Positions 1 to 13,200 of a DNA stretch of 64,000 bases are shown here, piece after piece. Within the stretch, counting starts at the first letter, position 1, and each line of letters starts with the position of its first letter. The notes below the pieces were generated by a model. It saw only the letters and a list, made by a program, of their open reading frames with translations. It ran no database searches and was not told the origin of the DNA. This stretch comes from Buddleja alternifolia (lineage: Eukaryota; Streptophyta; Magnoliopsida; Lamiales; Scrophulariaceae). The stretch is taken from the NCBI GenBank assembly GCA_019426215.1, contig CM033394.1, forward strand, positions 24,324,195 through 24,388,194, given 5' to 3'. The position numbers were made by a program, and so were the translations under genes.

Positions 1-779
1 TCAGCCTCACCATTTGAATCCACCTTTGTTAGGTTTCGAAATTTGTCCTTTGCTAGCTGTCTCGGGTTTTAATAAGGCACATAGCATTTCTGGATTGGTA
101 TTGATCATCGAAAACTCTCCACTCCGTTGATTGTTGGGAATTTTATCTTCATGTGAGGGATGAGATTACGGTCTCAAATAGAATTAATGTAGGTCACCCA
201 AGTATCACATTATATGCTGATGGTGTCTACCACTAAGAATGTAGTCAATTTTGTCTTTTTGCTGGATCCTGTTCCGACTGATACAGGTAGAGTGCTTAGC
301 CCCACATGTTGTACTACCTCGCTTGCAAAGCCAACCAATGAAGTTTTATGACTTCCAGCTTGGCATTTCCCAAGTTCATTTGTGGTATACCTGTAGAATA
401 GGATTCCACAGTGTTTTCGCTATCGATGAATTTTCGTTGCACATCATAATTAGTTATTACAACTGTAATAACCAGGGGTCATTGTCAGTCAGGATCTGAG
501 TCTCTTCCTCCCACAGGATGGAAAAGCATTCGTATCGTGTCCATACCCCCATGATATCGATAATAAATACGACAAGCTGGATTTGGGGTCCTTTGTCAGC
601 TCTTCCTGCCATTGCAACATGTTCTTTCTTCCACAGCCATTATTGTTCATTTTTTGTACCTTTCAGGGTATGAATCCAGGTCTAGCTCGTATACTTGTCC
701 TTGGAGGCGGTCTACGACACACGAGCTCCCCGTTCCTCCTTACTATTGTGAATTCTCCTCCGTCGAGCTTTCCTCTTGC
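1..779. other. Unassigned sequence left of the tandem array
   Basis: No domain, RNA gene or repeat copy was recognised here. Short open frames on the plus strand (at about 251-499 and 583-878) have no recognisable protein motif and look like chance. The stretch abuts the first array unit: resemblance to the leader of the later units starts only near 780, so this is either a diverged continuation of the element's internal region or different flanking DNA. I cannot tell which. Confidence 0.4.
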
Positions 780-2762
780 TGCATTCCATATGCTTCTTGG
801 CACATTCTAAATTATACTATAATTGTAGTGAATCTCGTGTTGGCGTCACCATCCCAACAAAGATCTACCACAATTTAAATACTGACCTGCTGATACTATT
901 GTTCAATATATGAGATTTTTTTTTCAAGCGCACTACTTGATGATACTAAAAATATTATGTACTAATGATTGCTTCACATCATTCTTCATATAAATCTATC
1001 TTTGAATGAGACTTTCTTATCTTCGATCCCCCTTATTTCACCCTCCTATATGTATATCCAATCTTGTACTCCATCCTTGTATATCATCAAAACTTCATCT
1101 TTTAAGTTCAATCGATCACAACTCCATACCATAGTCCGAAGATCTTACCCTAGTGTAGCTCAAGCTCTGATACCACCAACTGTAGCGCCCACTGAGCACC
1201 TGTGGCCCGCCACACCGTGCGCTAGCTCAATCCAGGACACCGTCCTTTCTCGAACCAGCGTTAAGCATCAGAACTATACCAAATCTTTATCTGCTCAAAT
1301 TAAACTTTTACATTCCAAATAAATCAACAATGAATTCTCATCAATCTTAAATATCCACATATACCAATACTTCATCTGCTAACTAAAAACTTTCATTCCT
1401 ATTAAACCAACGATACATCCTTCATCGATCTTACAAATGTCAATTACAGGTCTCCAAGCCAAAACATCACTCCCTCTAATAGCAACAAACCAATGCTTCC
1501 TTTACTCCCCACTTCTCCCTTCGTATCCGACATACTAAGCTCATCTGAAAAGGAAGAAAGAAGGTGGGGTGAGTCTGATTGACTCAGTGAGTTAGGCTAA
1601 CAGATTGCTTTACCTTTATCTTTAAAATGGACTCTGCAACGGAAGATTACAAAAGAAACCAGATTACACATATCGAGCGAATCATTAAAGAAACAAACCG
1701 TCAGAATGATGAACATCATGAACCATATAACGAAACCAGAATCAATATCCCATATACTTTGGATTCATGTCATATGATTGCGTTCCGTCTCCCCACTGTC
1801 CCATACCAGCGAGAGACTTCACACCTTTTGAGATTTGCAGGTGTCGGGATTCTAGTGTTGGCTCCTACAGGTTCAAGAGGTGGCCCATGCCGTCTCGTGG
1901 CACTTTGTCCCATATAACACTTAGCTCCCTTCAGTCTGCGAAATTTCCAAGTGTTGGGATTCTAGAGGTGGCTCCTACGGGTTCAAGAGGTGGTCCCCGC
2001 CGTCGCGTGGCACTTTGTCCCGTATCGCACTTAGCTCCCTTCTCTCTACCTTTAAGAGTCAAAGCTTTAGACCAAGAAAAGAACATGTCGCGGATGGATG
2101 CCGGACATTAGCTCCTTTAGCCGACGGAGTAGAACCAAGGAATACAATACCGATATTCATATGATAAGACTTGGGGATTGACAACGATTAGACCAAAGAC
2201 CATTTCGACGCAAAATATGTACCATAGATGTGAAAAGGATAACGTCAAGAATCACGACCAGAGCGGGACACTTAAGAACTTACATTCATCAATAAGCAAT
2301 CATCATGATATCGATAAGATAGTTGTAGAACGAAACAGCGGAATAACAATTAGGTAAAGCAATTAAAGAGTTTCAAGGAGAGGAGAACCCTCACAGTTAC
2401 AACCCGTCGTCATCGCCTCGTCTCTCGTTTGAACCACAGACAAATCTTGCTTGTCAAATACACCATCATATTTTGTAACTAAGTTACATATAACTTAATC
2501 GAAACTAGTATGTTATTGTAGGTGTATAGGCACTCCAGTTTTAATAAGCCTCAAGCTACTTCCCGGTGCAATTTCACTATAAAAATTCTCATAAATAATC
2601 AAACTTTGATTTTAATCTCAAATTTTTACAGAGGCAGACACATCACGCACAAATTTTAATCTCAAATCTCATGTGCAGAAACTGTAGTTCTGGAATGCAT
2701 AACGCACAACTTGTATATAAGAATCTAACTACCAAGGCAACAGATCAAAGATATCTCATATT
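780..2762 (-). repeat. Array unit 1, left-truncated leader plus LTR fragment
   Basis: Leader part about 780-1180, then LTR fragment 1181-2762 (reverse complement). It is slightly shorter than the others because about 16 bases are missing near 1438, where later units have a longer version before the shared 'tcaattacagg'. The left edge fades: only the stretch beginning at 'gcattccatat' resembles the corresponding part of unit 2. The short open frames that recur in every unit lack any known domain and sit on LTR subrepeats, so they are not annotated as genes. Confidence 0.75.
1164..1175 (-). promoter_or_regulatory. Primer-binding site, array unit 1
   Basis: The reverse complement reads TGGTATCAGAGC, the complement of the plant initiator tRNA-Met 3' end. 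It lies five bases inside the LTR edge at 1181 (LTR ends ...GCTACA on the minus strand). Confidence 0.85.
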
Positions 2763-5269
2763 GATAATGAAGCGTCCATTGAAATTGGTCTCCAAGAATA
2801 CCGTTGATAATGAAGTATAATGCATGAGAGGTGAACAAGAGCCAAAAGAAAATCTCAAAGAATAGAAGTTTCGAGAATAACGATAATACGAAACTGAGAG
2901 TGGGATCATAAAGTGAAAATAAAATAAATAAACAGAAGGTATTGACAATAGAAGAAATTAACAGGATTTCAAAGATTAAACATGACAAAGTTTTCAATTC
3001 GATAATGAGTGCTCTGGAATAGGAAAATGCTTTAACTTTTGAGAACCTCAAAAAGTATTTACATAAATAAAACATACGATGGATCAAAGCACGTAAGATT
3101 GTCAAGAAATGGTTCAAGGTAATTCAAATGAGTAAAATTCTCAAGAAGGAAGGTATCGATAACAAAGAACATAACTTAGTTAGAGGAATATAGGAGCTTA
3201 CCCACTTTGACTCGTAACTACCACTAACCTAATGAACCTTCCGAAATTCTAACACCTCTGAGGAAGGAAAAGCATTCCATATTCTCATCTTGGGCACAAT
3301 TCTAAAATTAATACTATAATTGTAGTGAATCTCGTGTTGGCGTCACCATCCCAACAAAGATCTACCACAATTTAAATACTGACCTGCTGATACTATTGTT
3401 CAATATATGAGATTTTTTTTCCAAGCGCACTACTTGATGATACTAAAAAAATATTATGTACTAATGATTGCTTCACATCATTCTTCATATAAATCTTTGA
3501 ATGAGACTTTCTTATCTTCGATCCCCCTTATTTCACCCTCCTATATGTATATCCAATCTTGTACTCCATCCTTGTATATCATCAAAACTTCATCTTTTAA
3601 GTTCAATCGATCACAACTCCATACCATAGTCCGAAGATCTTACCCTAGTGTAGCTCAAGCTCTGATACCACCAACTGTAGCGCCCACTGAGCACCTGTGG
3701 CCCGCCACACCCGTGCGCTAGCTCAATCCAGGACACCGTCCTTTCTCGAACCAGCGCTAAGCATCAGAACTATACCAAATCTTTATCAGCTCAAATTAAA
3801 CTTTTACATTCCAAATAAATCAACAATGAATTCTCATCAATCTTAAATATCCACATATACCAATACTTCATCTGCTAACTAAAAACTTTCATTCCTATTA
3901 AACCAACGATACATCCTTCATCGATCTTACAAAATTCAACAACAACTCTATCAATTACAGGTCTCCAAGCCAAAACATCACTCCCTCTAATAGCAACAAA
4001 CCAATGCTTCCTTTACTCCCCACTTCTCCCTTCGTATCCGACATACTAAGCTCATCTGAAAAGGAAGAAAGAAGGTGGGGTGAGTCTGATTGACTCAGTG
4101 AGTTAGGCTAACAGATTGCTTTACCTTTATCTTTAAAACTCTGCAACGGAAGATTACAAAAGAAACCAGATTACACATATCGAGCGAATCATTAAAGAAA
4201 CAAACCGTCAGAATGATGAACATCATGAACCATATAACGAAACCAGAATCAATATCTCATATACTTTGGATTCATGTCATATGATTGCGTTCCGTCTCCC
4301 CACTGTCCCATACCAGCGAGAGACTTCACACCTTTTGAGATTTGCAGGTGTCGGGATTCTAGTGTTGGCTCCTACAGGTTCAAGAGGTGGCCCATGCCGT
4401 CTCGTGGCACTTTGTCCCATATAACACTTAGCTCCCTTCAGTCTGCGAAATTTCCAAGTGTTGGGATTCTAGAGGTGGCTCCTACGGGTTCAAGAGGTGG
4501 TCCCCGCCGTCGCGTGGCACTTTGTCCCGTATCGCACTTAGCTCCCTTCTCTCTACCTTTAAGAGTCAAAGCTTTAGACCAAGAAAAGAACATGTCGCGG
4601 ATGGATGCCGGACATTAGCTCCTTTAGCCGACGGAGTAGAACCAAGGAATACAATACCGATATTCATATGATAAGACTTGGGGATTGACAACGATTAGAC
4701 CAAAGACCATTTCGACGCAAAATATGTACCATAGATGTGAAAAGGATAACGTCAAGAATCACGACCAGAGCGGGACACTTAAGAACTTACATTCATCAAT
4801 AAGCAATCATCATGATATCGATAAGATAGTTGTAGAACGAAACAGCGGAATAACAATTAGGTAAAGCAATTAAAGAGTTTCAAGGAGAGGAGAACCCTCA
4901 CAGTTACAACCCGTCGTCATCGCCTCGTCTCTCGTTTGAACCACAGACAAATCTTGCTTGTCAAATACACCATCATATTTTGTAACTAAGTTACATATAA
5001 CTTAATCGAAACTAGTATGTTATTGTAGGTGTATAGGCACTCCAGTTTTAATAAGCCTCAAGCTACTTCCCGGTGCAATTTCACTATAAAAATTCTCATA
5101 AATAATCAAACTTTGATTTTAATCTCAAATTTTTACAGAGGCAGACACATCACGCACAAATTTTAATCTCAAATCTCATGTGCAGAAACTGTAGTTCTGG
5201 AATGCATAACGCACAACTTGTATATAAGAATCTAACTACCAAGGCAACAGATCAAAGATATCTCATATT
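2763..5269 (-). repeat. Array unit 2 (2507 bp)
   Basis: Leader 2763-3675 and LTR fragment 3676-5269. The unit junction is where LTR-internal sequence ending 'gatatctcatatt' abuts leader sequence starting 'gataatgaagcg'. In the complete LTR copies at about 13800 and 47610 the same LTR sequence instead continues into 'aatagctcac', so the junction is a rearrangement breakpoint. About 350 bases present in those complete LTRs between 'agacacatcac' and 'catgtgcagaaac' are also absent here. Confidence 0.85.
3659..3670 (-). promoter_or_regulatory. Primer-binding site, array unit 2
   Basis: Exact TGGTATCAGAGC on the minus strand, five bases from the LTR edge at 3676. Confidence 0.85.
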
Positions 5270-7780
5270 GATAATGAAGCGTCCATTGAAATTGGTCTCC
5301 AAGAATACCGTTGATAATGAAGTATAATGCATGAGAGGTGAACAAGAGCCAAAAGAAAATCTCAAAGAATAGAAGTTTCGAGAATAACGATAATACGAAA
5401 CTGAGAGTGGGATCATAAAGTGAAAATAAAATAAATAAACAGAAGGTATTGACAATAGAAGAAATTAACAGGATTTCAAAGATTAAACATGACAAAGTTT
5501 TCAATTCGATAATGAGTGCTCTGGAATAGGAAAATGCTTTAACTTTTGAGAACCTCAAAAAGTATTTACATAAATAAAACATACGATGGATCAAAGCACG
5601 TAAGATTGTCAAGAAATGGTTCAAGGTAATTCAAATGAGTAAAATTCTCAAGAAGGAAGGTATCGATAACAAAGAACATAACTTAGTTAGAGGAATATAG
5701 GAGCTTACCCACTTTGACTCGTAACTACCACTAACCTAATGAACCTTCCGAAATTCTAACACCTCTGAGGAAGGAAAAGCATTCCATATTCTCATCTTGG
5801 GCACAATTCTAAAATTAATACTATAATTGTAGTGAATCTCGTGTTGGCGTCACCATCCCAACAAAGATCTAACACAATTTAAATACTGGCCTGCTGATAC
5901 TATTGTTCAATATATGAGATTTTTTTTTCCAAGCGCACTACTTGATGATACTAAAAAAATATTATGTACTAATGATTGCTTCACATCATTCTTCATATAA
6001 ATCTTTGAATGAGACTTTCTTATCTTCGATCCCCCTTATTTCACCCTCCTATATGTATATCCAATCTTGTACTCCATCCTTGTATATCATCAAAACTTCA
6101 TCTTTTAAGTTCAATCGATCACAACTCCATACCATAGTCCGAAGATCTTACCCTGGTGTAGCTCAAGCTCTGATACCACCAACTGTAGCGCCCACTGAGC
6201 ACCTGTGGCCCGCCACACCGTGCGCTAGCTCAATCCAGGACACCGTCCTTTCTCGAACCAGCGCTAAGCATCAGAACTATACCAAATCTTTATCTGCTCA
6301 AATTAAACTTTTACATTCCAAATAAATCAACAATGAATTCTCATCAATCTTAAATATCCACATATACCAATACTTCATCTGCTAACTAAAAACTTTCATT
6401 CCTATTAAACCAACGATACATCCTTCATCGATCTTACAAAATTCAACAACAACTCTATCAATTACAGGTCTCCAAGCCAAAACATCACTCCCTCTAATAG
6501 CAACAAACCAATGCTTCCTTTACTCCCCACTTCTCCCTTCGTATCCGACATACTAAGCTCATCTGAAAAGGAAGAAAGAAGGTGGGGTGAGTCTGATTGA
6601 CTCAGTGAGTTAGGCTAACAGATTGCTTTACCTTTATCTTTAAAATGGACTCTGCAACGGAAGATTACAAAAGAAACCAGATTACACATATCGAGCGAAT
6701 CATTAAAGAAACAAACCGTCAGAATGATGAACATCATGAACCATATAACGAAACCAGAATCAATATCTCATATACTTTGGATTCATGTCATATGATTGCG
6801 TTCCGTCTCCCCACTGTCCCATACCAGCGAGAGACTTCACACCTTTTGAGATTTGCAGGTGTCGGGATTCTAGTGTTGGCTCCTACAGGTTCAAGAGGTG
6901 GCCCATGCCGTCTCGTGGCACTTTGTCCCATATAACACTTAGCTCCCTTCAGTCTGCGAAATTTCCAAGTGTTGGGATTCTAGAGGTGGCTCCTACGGGT
7001 TCAAGAGGTGGTCCCCGCCGTCGCGTGGCACTTTGTCCCGTATCGCACTTAGCTCCCTTCTCTCTACCTTTAAGAGTCAAAGCTTTAGACCAAGAAAAGA
7101 ACATGTCGCGGATGGATGCCGGACATTAGCTCCTTTAGCCGACGGAGTAGAACCAAGGAATACAATACCGATATTCATATGATAAGACTTGGGGATTGAC
7201 AACGATTAGACCAAAGACCATTTCGACGCAAAATATGTACCATAGATGTGAAAAGGATAACGTCAAGAATCACGACCAGAGCGGGACACTTAAGAACTTA
7301 CATTCATCAATAAGCAATCATCATGATATCGATAAGATAGTTGTAGAACGAAACAGCGGAATAACAATTAGGTAAAGCAATTAAAGAGTTTCAAGGAGAG
7401 GAGAACCCTCACAGTTACAACCCGTCGTCATCGCCTCGTCTCTCGTTTGAACCACAGACAAATCTTGCTTGTCAAATACACCATCATATTTTGTAACTAA
7501 GTTACATATAACTTAATCGAAACTAGTATGTTATTGTAGGTGTATAGGCACTCCAGTTTTAATAAGCCTCAAGCTACTTCCCGGTGCAATTTCACTATAA
7601 AAATTCTCATAAATAATCAAACTTTGATTTTAATCTCAAATTTTTACAGAGGCAGACACATCACGCACAAATTTTAATCTCAAATCTCATGTGCAGAAAC
7701 TGTAGTTCTGGAATGCATAACGCACAACTTGTATATAAGAATCTAACTACCAAGGCAACAGATCAAAGATATCTCATAAT
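5270..7780 (-). repeat. Array unit 3 (2511 bp)
   Basis: Leader 5270-6183 and LTR fragment 6184-7780. Same architecture and junction sequence as unit 2, with scattered single-base differences (for example 'ccctggtgtag' near 6152 where the other units have 'ccctagtgtag'). Confidence 0.85.
6167..6178 (-). promoter_or_regulatory. Primer-binding site, array unit 3
   Basis: Exact TGGTATCAGAGC on the minus strand next to the LTR edge at 6184. Confidence 0.85.
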
Positions 7781-10287
7781 GATAATGAAGCGTCCATTGA
7801 AATTGGTCTCCAAGAATACCGTTGATAATGAAGTATAATGCATGAGAGGTGAACAAGAGCCAAAAGAAAATCTCAAAGAATAGAAGTTTCGAGAATAACG
7901 ATAATACGAAACTGAGAGTGGGATCATAAAGTGAAAATAAAATAAATAAACAGAAGGTATTGACAATAGAAGAAATTAACAGGATTTCAAAGATTAAACA
8001 TGACAAAGTTTTCAATTCGATAATGAGTGCTCTGGAATAGGAAAATGCTTTAACTTTTGAGAACCTCAAAAAGTATTTACATAAATAAAACATACGATGG
8101 ATCAAAGCACGTAAGATTGTCAAGAAATGGTTCAAGGTAATTCAAATGAGTAAAATTCTCAAGAAGGAAGGTATCGATAACAAAGAACATAACTTAGTTA
8201 GAGGAATATAGGAGCTTACCCACTTTGACTCGTAACTACCACTAACCTAATGAACCTTCCGAAATTCTAACACCTCTGAGGAAGGAAAAGCATTCCATAT
8301 TCTCATCTTGGGCACAATTCTAAAATTAATACTATAATTGTAGTGAATCTCGTGTTGGCGTCACCATCCCAACAAAGATCTACCACAATTTAAATACTGA
8401 CCTGCTGATACTATTGTTCAATATATGAGATTTTTTTTCCAAGCGCACTACTTGATGATACTAAAAAAATATTATGTACTAATGATTGCTTCACATCATT
8501 CTTCATATAAATCTTTGAATGAGACTTTCTTATCTTCGATCCCCCTTATTTCACCCTCCTATATGTATATCCAATCTTGTACTCCATCCTTGTATATCAT
8601 CAAAACTTCATCTTTTAAGTTCAATCGATCACAACTCCATACCATAGTCCGAAGATCTTACCCTAGTGTAGCTCAAGCTCTGATACCACCAACTGTAGCG
8701 CCCACTGAGCACCTGTGGCCCGCCACACCGTGCGCTAGCTCAATCCAGGACACCGTCCTTTCTCGAACCAGCGCTAAGCATCAGAACTATACCAAATCTT
8801 TATCAGCTCAAATTAAACTTTTACATTCCAAATAAATCAACAATGAATTCTCATCAATCTTAAATATCCACATATACCAATACTTCATCTGCTAACTAAA
8901 AACTTTCATTCCTATTAAACCAACGATACATCCTTCATCGATCTTACAAAATTCAACAACAACTCTATCAATTACAGGTCTCCAAGCCAAAACATCACTC
9001 CCTCTAATAGCAACAAACCAATGCTTCCTTTACTCCCCACTTCTCCCTTCGTATCCGACATACTAAGCTCATCTGAAAAGGAAGAAAGAAGGTGGGGTGA
9101 GTCTGATTGACTCAGTGAGTTAGGCTAACAGATTGCTTTACCTTTATCTTTAAAACTCTGCAACGGAAGATTACAAAAGAAACCAGATTACACATATCGA
9201 GCGAATCATTAAAGAAACAAACCGTCAGAATGATGAACATCATGAACCATATAACGAAACCAGAATCAATATCTCATATACTTTGGATTCATGTCATATG
9301 ATTGCGTTCCGTCTCCCCACTGTCCCATACCAGCGAGAGACTTCACACCTTTTGAGATTTGCAGGTGTCGGGATTCTAGTGTTGGCTCCTACAGGTTCAA
9401 GAGGTGGCCCATGCCGTCTCGTGGCACTTTGTCCCATATAACACTTAGCTCCCTTCAGTCTGCGAAATTTCCAAGTGTTGGGATTCTAGAGGTGGCTCCT
9501 ACGGGTTCAAGAGGTGGTCCCCGCCGTCGCGTGGCACTTTGTCCCGTATCGCACTTAGCTCCCTTCTCTCTACCTTTAAGAGTCAAAGCTTTAGACCAAG
9601 AAAAGAACATGTCGCGGATGGATGCCGGACATTAGCTCCTTTAGCCGACGGAGTAGAACCAAGGAATACAATACCGATATTCATATGATAAGACTTGGGG
9701 ATTGACAACGATTAGACCAAAGACCATTTCGACGCAAAATATGTACCATAGATGTGAAAAGGATAACGTCAAGAATCACGACCAGAGCGGGACACTTAAG
9801 AACTTACATTCATCAATAAGCAATCATCATGATATCGATAAGATAGTTGTAGAACGAAACAGCGGAATAACAATTAGGTAAAGCAATTAAAGAGTTTCAA
9901 GGAGAGGAGAACCCTCACAGTTACAACCCGTCGTCATCGCCTCGTCTCTCGTTTGAACCACAGACAAATCTTGCTTGTCAAATACACCATCATATTTTTG
10001 TAACTAAGTTACATATAACTTAATCGAAACTAGTATGTTATTGTAGGTGTATAGGCACTCCAGTTTTAATAAGCCTCAAGCTACTTCCCGGTGCAATTTC
10101 ACTATAAAAATTCTCATAAATAATCAAACTTTGATTTTAATCTCAAATTTTTACAGAGGCAGACACATCACGCACAAATTTTAATCTCAAATCTCATGTG
10201 CAGAAACTGTAGTTCTGGAATGCATAACGCACAACTTGTATATAAGAATCTGACTACCAAGGCACCAGATCAAAGATATCTCATATT
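7781..10287 (-). repeat. Array unit 4 (2507 bp)
   Basis: Leader 7781-8693 and LTR fragment 8694-10287. Same junction as units 2 and 3. Private changes include an extra T in 'catatttttgtaac' near 9993 and 'gaatctgactaccaaggcacc' near 10247. Confidence 0.85.
8677..8688 (-). promoter_or_regulatory. Primer-binding site, array unit 4
   Basis: Exact TGGTATCAGAGC on the minus strand next to the LTR edge at 8694. Confidence 0.85.
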
Positions 10288-13200
10288 GATAATGAAGCGT
10301 CCATTGAAATTGGTCTCCAAGAATACCGTTGATAATGAAGTATAATGCATGAGAGGTGAACAAGAGCCAAAAGAAAATCTCAAAGAATAGAAGTTTCGAG
10401 AATAACGATAATACGAAACTGAGAGTGGGATCATAAAGTGAAAATAAAATAAATAAACAGAAGGTATTGACAATAGAAGAAATTAACAGGATTTCAAAGA
10501 TTAAACATGACAAAGTTTTCAATTCGATAATGAGTGCTCTGGAATAGGAAAATGCTTTAACTTTTGAGAACCTCAAAAAGTATTTACATAAATAAAACAT
10601 ACGATGGATCAAAGCACGTAAGATTGTCAAGAAATGGTTCAAGGTAATTCAAATGAGTAAAATTCTCAAGAAGGAAGGTATCGATAACAAAGAACATAAC
10701 TTAGTTAGAGGAATATAAGAGCTCACCCACTTTGACTCGTAACTACCACTAACCTAATGAACCTTCCGAAATTCTAACACCTCTGAGGAAGGAAAAGCAT
10801 TCCACATTCTCATCTTGGGCACAATTCTAAAATTAATACTATAATTGTAGTGAATCTCGTGTTGGCGTCACCATCCCAACAAAGATCTACCACAATTTAA
10901 ATACTGACCTGCTGATACTATTGTTCAATATATGAGATTTTTTTTCCAAGCGCACTACTTGATGATACTAAAAAAATATTATGTACTAATGATTGCTTCA
11001 CATCATTCTTCATATAAATCTTTGAATGAGACTTTCTTATCTTCGATCCCCCTTATTTCACCCTCCTATATGTATATCCAATCTTGTACTCCATCCTTGT
11101 ATATCATCAAAACTTCATCTTTTAAGTTCAATCGATCACAACTCCATACCATAGTCCGAAGATCTTACCCTAGTGTAGCTCAAGCTCTGATACCACCAAC
11201 TGTAGCGCCCACTGAGCACCTGTGGCCCGCCACACCGTGCGCTAGCTCAATCCAGGACACCGTCCTTTCTCGAACCAGCGCTAAGCATCAGAACTATACC
11301 AAATCTTTATCTGCTCAAATTAAACTTTTACATTCCAAATAAATCAACAATGAATTCTCATCAATCTTAAATATCCACATATACCAATACTTCATCTGCT
11401 AACTAAAAACTTTCATTCCTATTAAACCAACGATACATCCTTCATCGATCTTACAAAATTCAACAACAACTCTGTCAATTACAGGTCTCCAAGCCAAAAC
11501 ATCACTCCCTCTAATAGCAACAAACCAATGCTTCCTTTACTCCCCACTTCTCCCTTCGTATCCGACATACTAAGCTCATCTGAAAAGGAAGAAAGAAGGT
11601 GGGGTGAGTCTGATTGACTCAGTGAGTTAGGCTAACAGATTGCTTTACCTTTATCTTTAAAATGGACTCTGCAACGGAAGATTACAAAAGAAACCAGATT
11701 ACACATATCGAGCGAATCATTAAAGAAACAAACCGTCAGAATGATGAACATCATGAACCATATAACGAAACCAGAATCAATATCTCATATACTTTGGATT
11801 CATGTCATATGATTGCGTTCCGTCTCCCCACTGTCCCATACCAGCGAGAGACTTCACACCTTTTGAGATTTGCAGGTGTCGGGATTCTAGTGTTGGCTCC
11901 TACAGGTTCAAGAGGTGGCCCATGCCGTCTCGTGGCACTTTGTCCCATATAACACTTAGCTCCCTTCAGTCTGCGAAATTTCCAAGTGTTGGGATTCTAG
12001 AGGTGGCTCCTACGGGTTCAAGAGGTGGTCCCCGCCGTCGCGTGGCACTTTGTCCCGTATCGCACTTAGCTCCCTTCTCTCTACCTTTAAGAGTCAAAGC
12101 TTTAGACCAAGAAAAGAACATGTCGCGGATGGATGCCGGACATTAGCTCCTTTAGCCGACGGAGTAGAACCAAGGAATACAATACCGATATTCATATGAT
12201 AAGACTTGGGGATTGACAACGATTAGACCAAAGACCATTTCGACGCAAAATATGTACCATAGATGTGAAAAGGATAACGTCAAGAATCACGACCAGAGCG
12301 GGACACTTAAGAACTTACATTCATCAATAAGCAATCATCATGATATCGATAAGATAGTTGTAGAACGAAACAGCGGAATAACAATTAGGTAAAGCAATTA
12401 AAGAGTTTCAAGGAGAGGAGAACCCTCACAGTTACAACCCGTCGTCATCGCCTCGTCTCTCGTTTGAACCACAGACAAATCTTGCTTGTCAAATACACCA
12501 TCATATTTTGTAACTAAGTTACATATAACTTAATCGAAACTAGTATGTTATTGTAGGTGTATAGGCACTCCAGTTTTAATAAGCCTCACGCTACTTCCCG
12601 GTGCAATTTCACTATAAAAATTCTCATAAATAATCAAACTTTGATTTTAATCTCAAATTTTTACAGGTGTCGGGATTCTAGTGTTGGCTCCTACAGGTTC
12701 AAGAGGTGGCCCATGCCGTCTTGTGGCACTTTGTCCCATATAACACTTAGCTCCCTTCAGTCTGCGAAATTTCCAAGTGTTGGGATTCTAGAGGTGGCTC
12801 CTACGTGTTCAAGAGGTGGCCCCCGCCGTCGCGTGGCACTTTGTCCCGTATCACACTTAGCTCCCTTCTCTCTACCTTTAAGAGTGAAAGCTTTAGACGA
12901 AGGAATACAATGATCTCTCTACCGATAATCATATGATAAGACTTGCGGATTGACAACGCTTAGACCAAAGACCATTTCGAGGCAAAATATGTACCATAGA
13001 TGTGAAAAGGATAACGTCAAGAATCACGACCAGAGCGGGACACTTAAGAACTTACATTCATCAATAAGCAATCATCATGATATCGATAAGATAGTTGTAG
13101 AACGAAACAACAGAATAACAATTAGGTAAAGCAATTAAAGAGTTTCAAGGCGAATAGAAACCCTCACAGTTACAACCCGTCGTCATCGCCTCGTCTCTCG

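Noticed and set aside
1767..2111. 114-codon plus-strand frame with a repeated GSRGGP peptide, present in all array units
   Set aside because: Translation of GC-rich LTR subrepeats. The same peptide appears in different frames and orientations in other LTRs, and no function is recognised.
2725..3117. 130-codon minus-strand frame repeated in every array unit
   Set aside because: It recurs because the DNA is tandemly repeated. The hydrophobic peptide has no domain, no codon-level conservation evidence, and lies across the LTR-leader junction.
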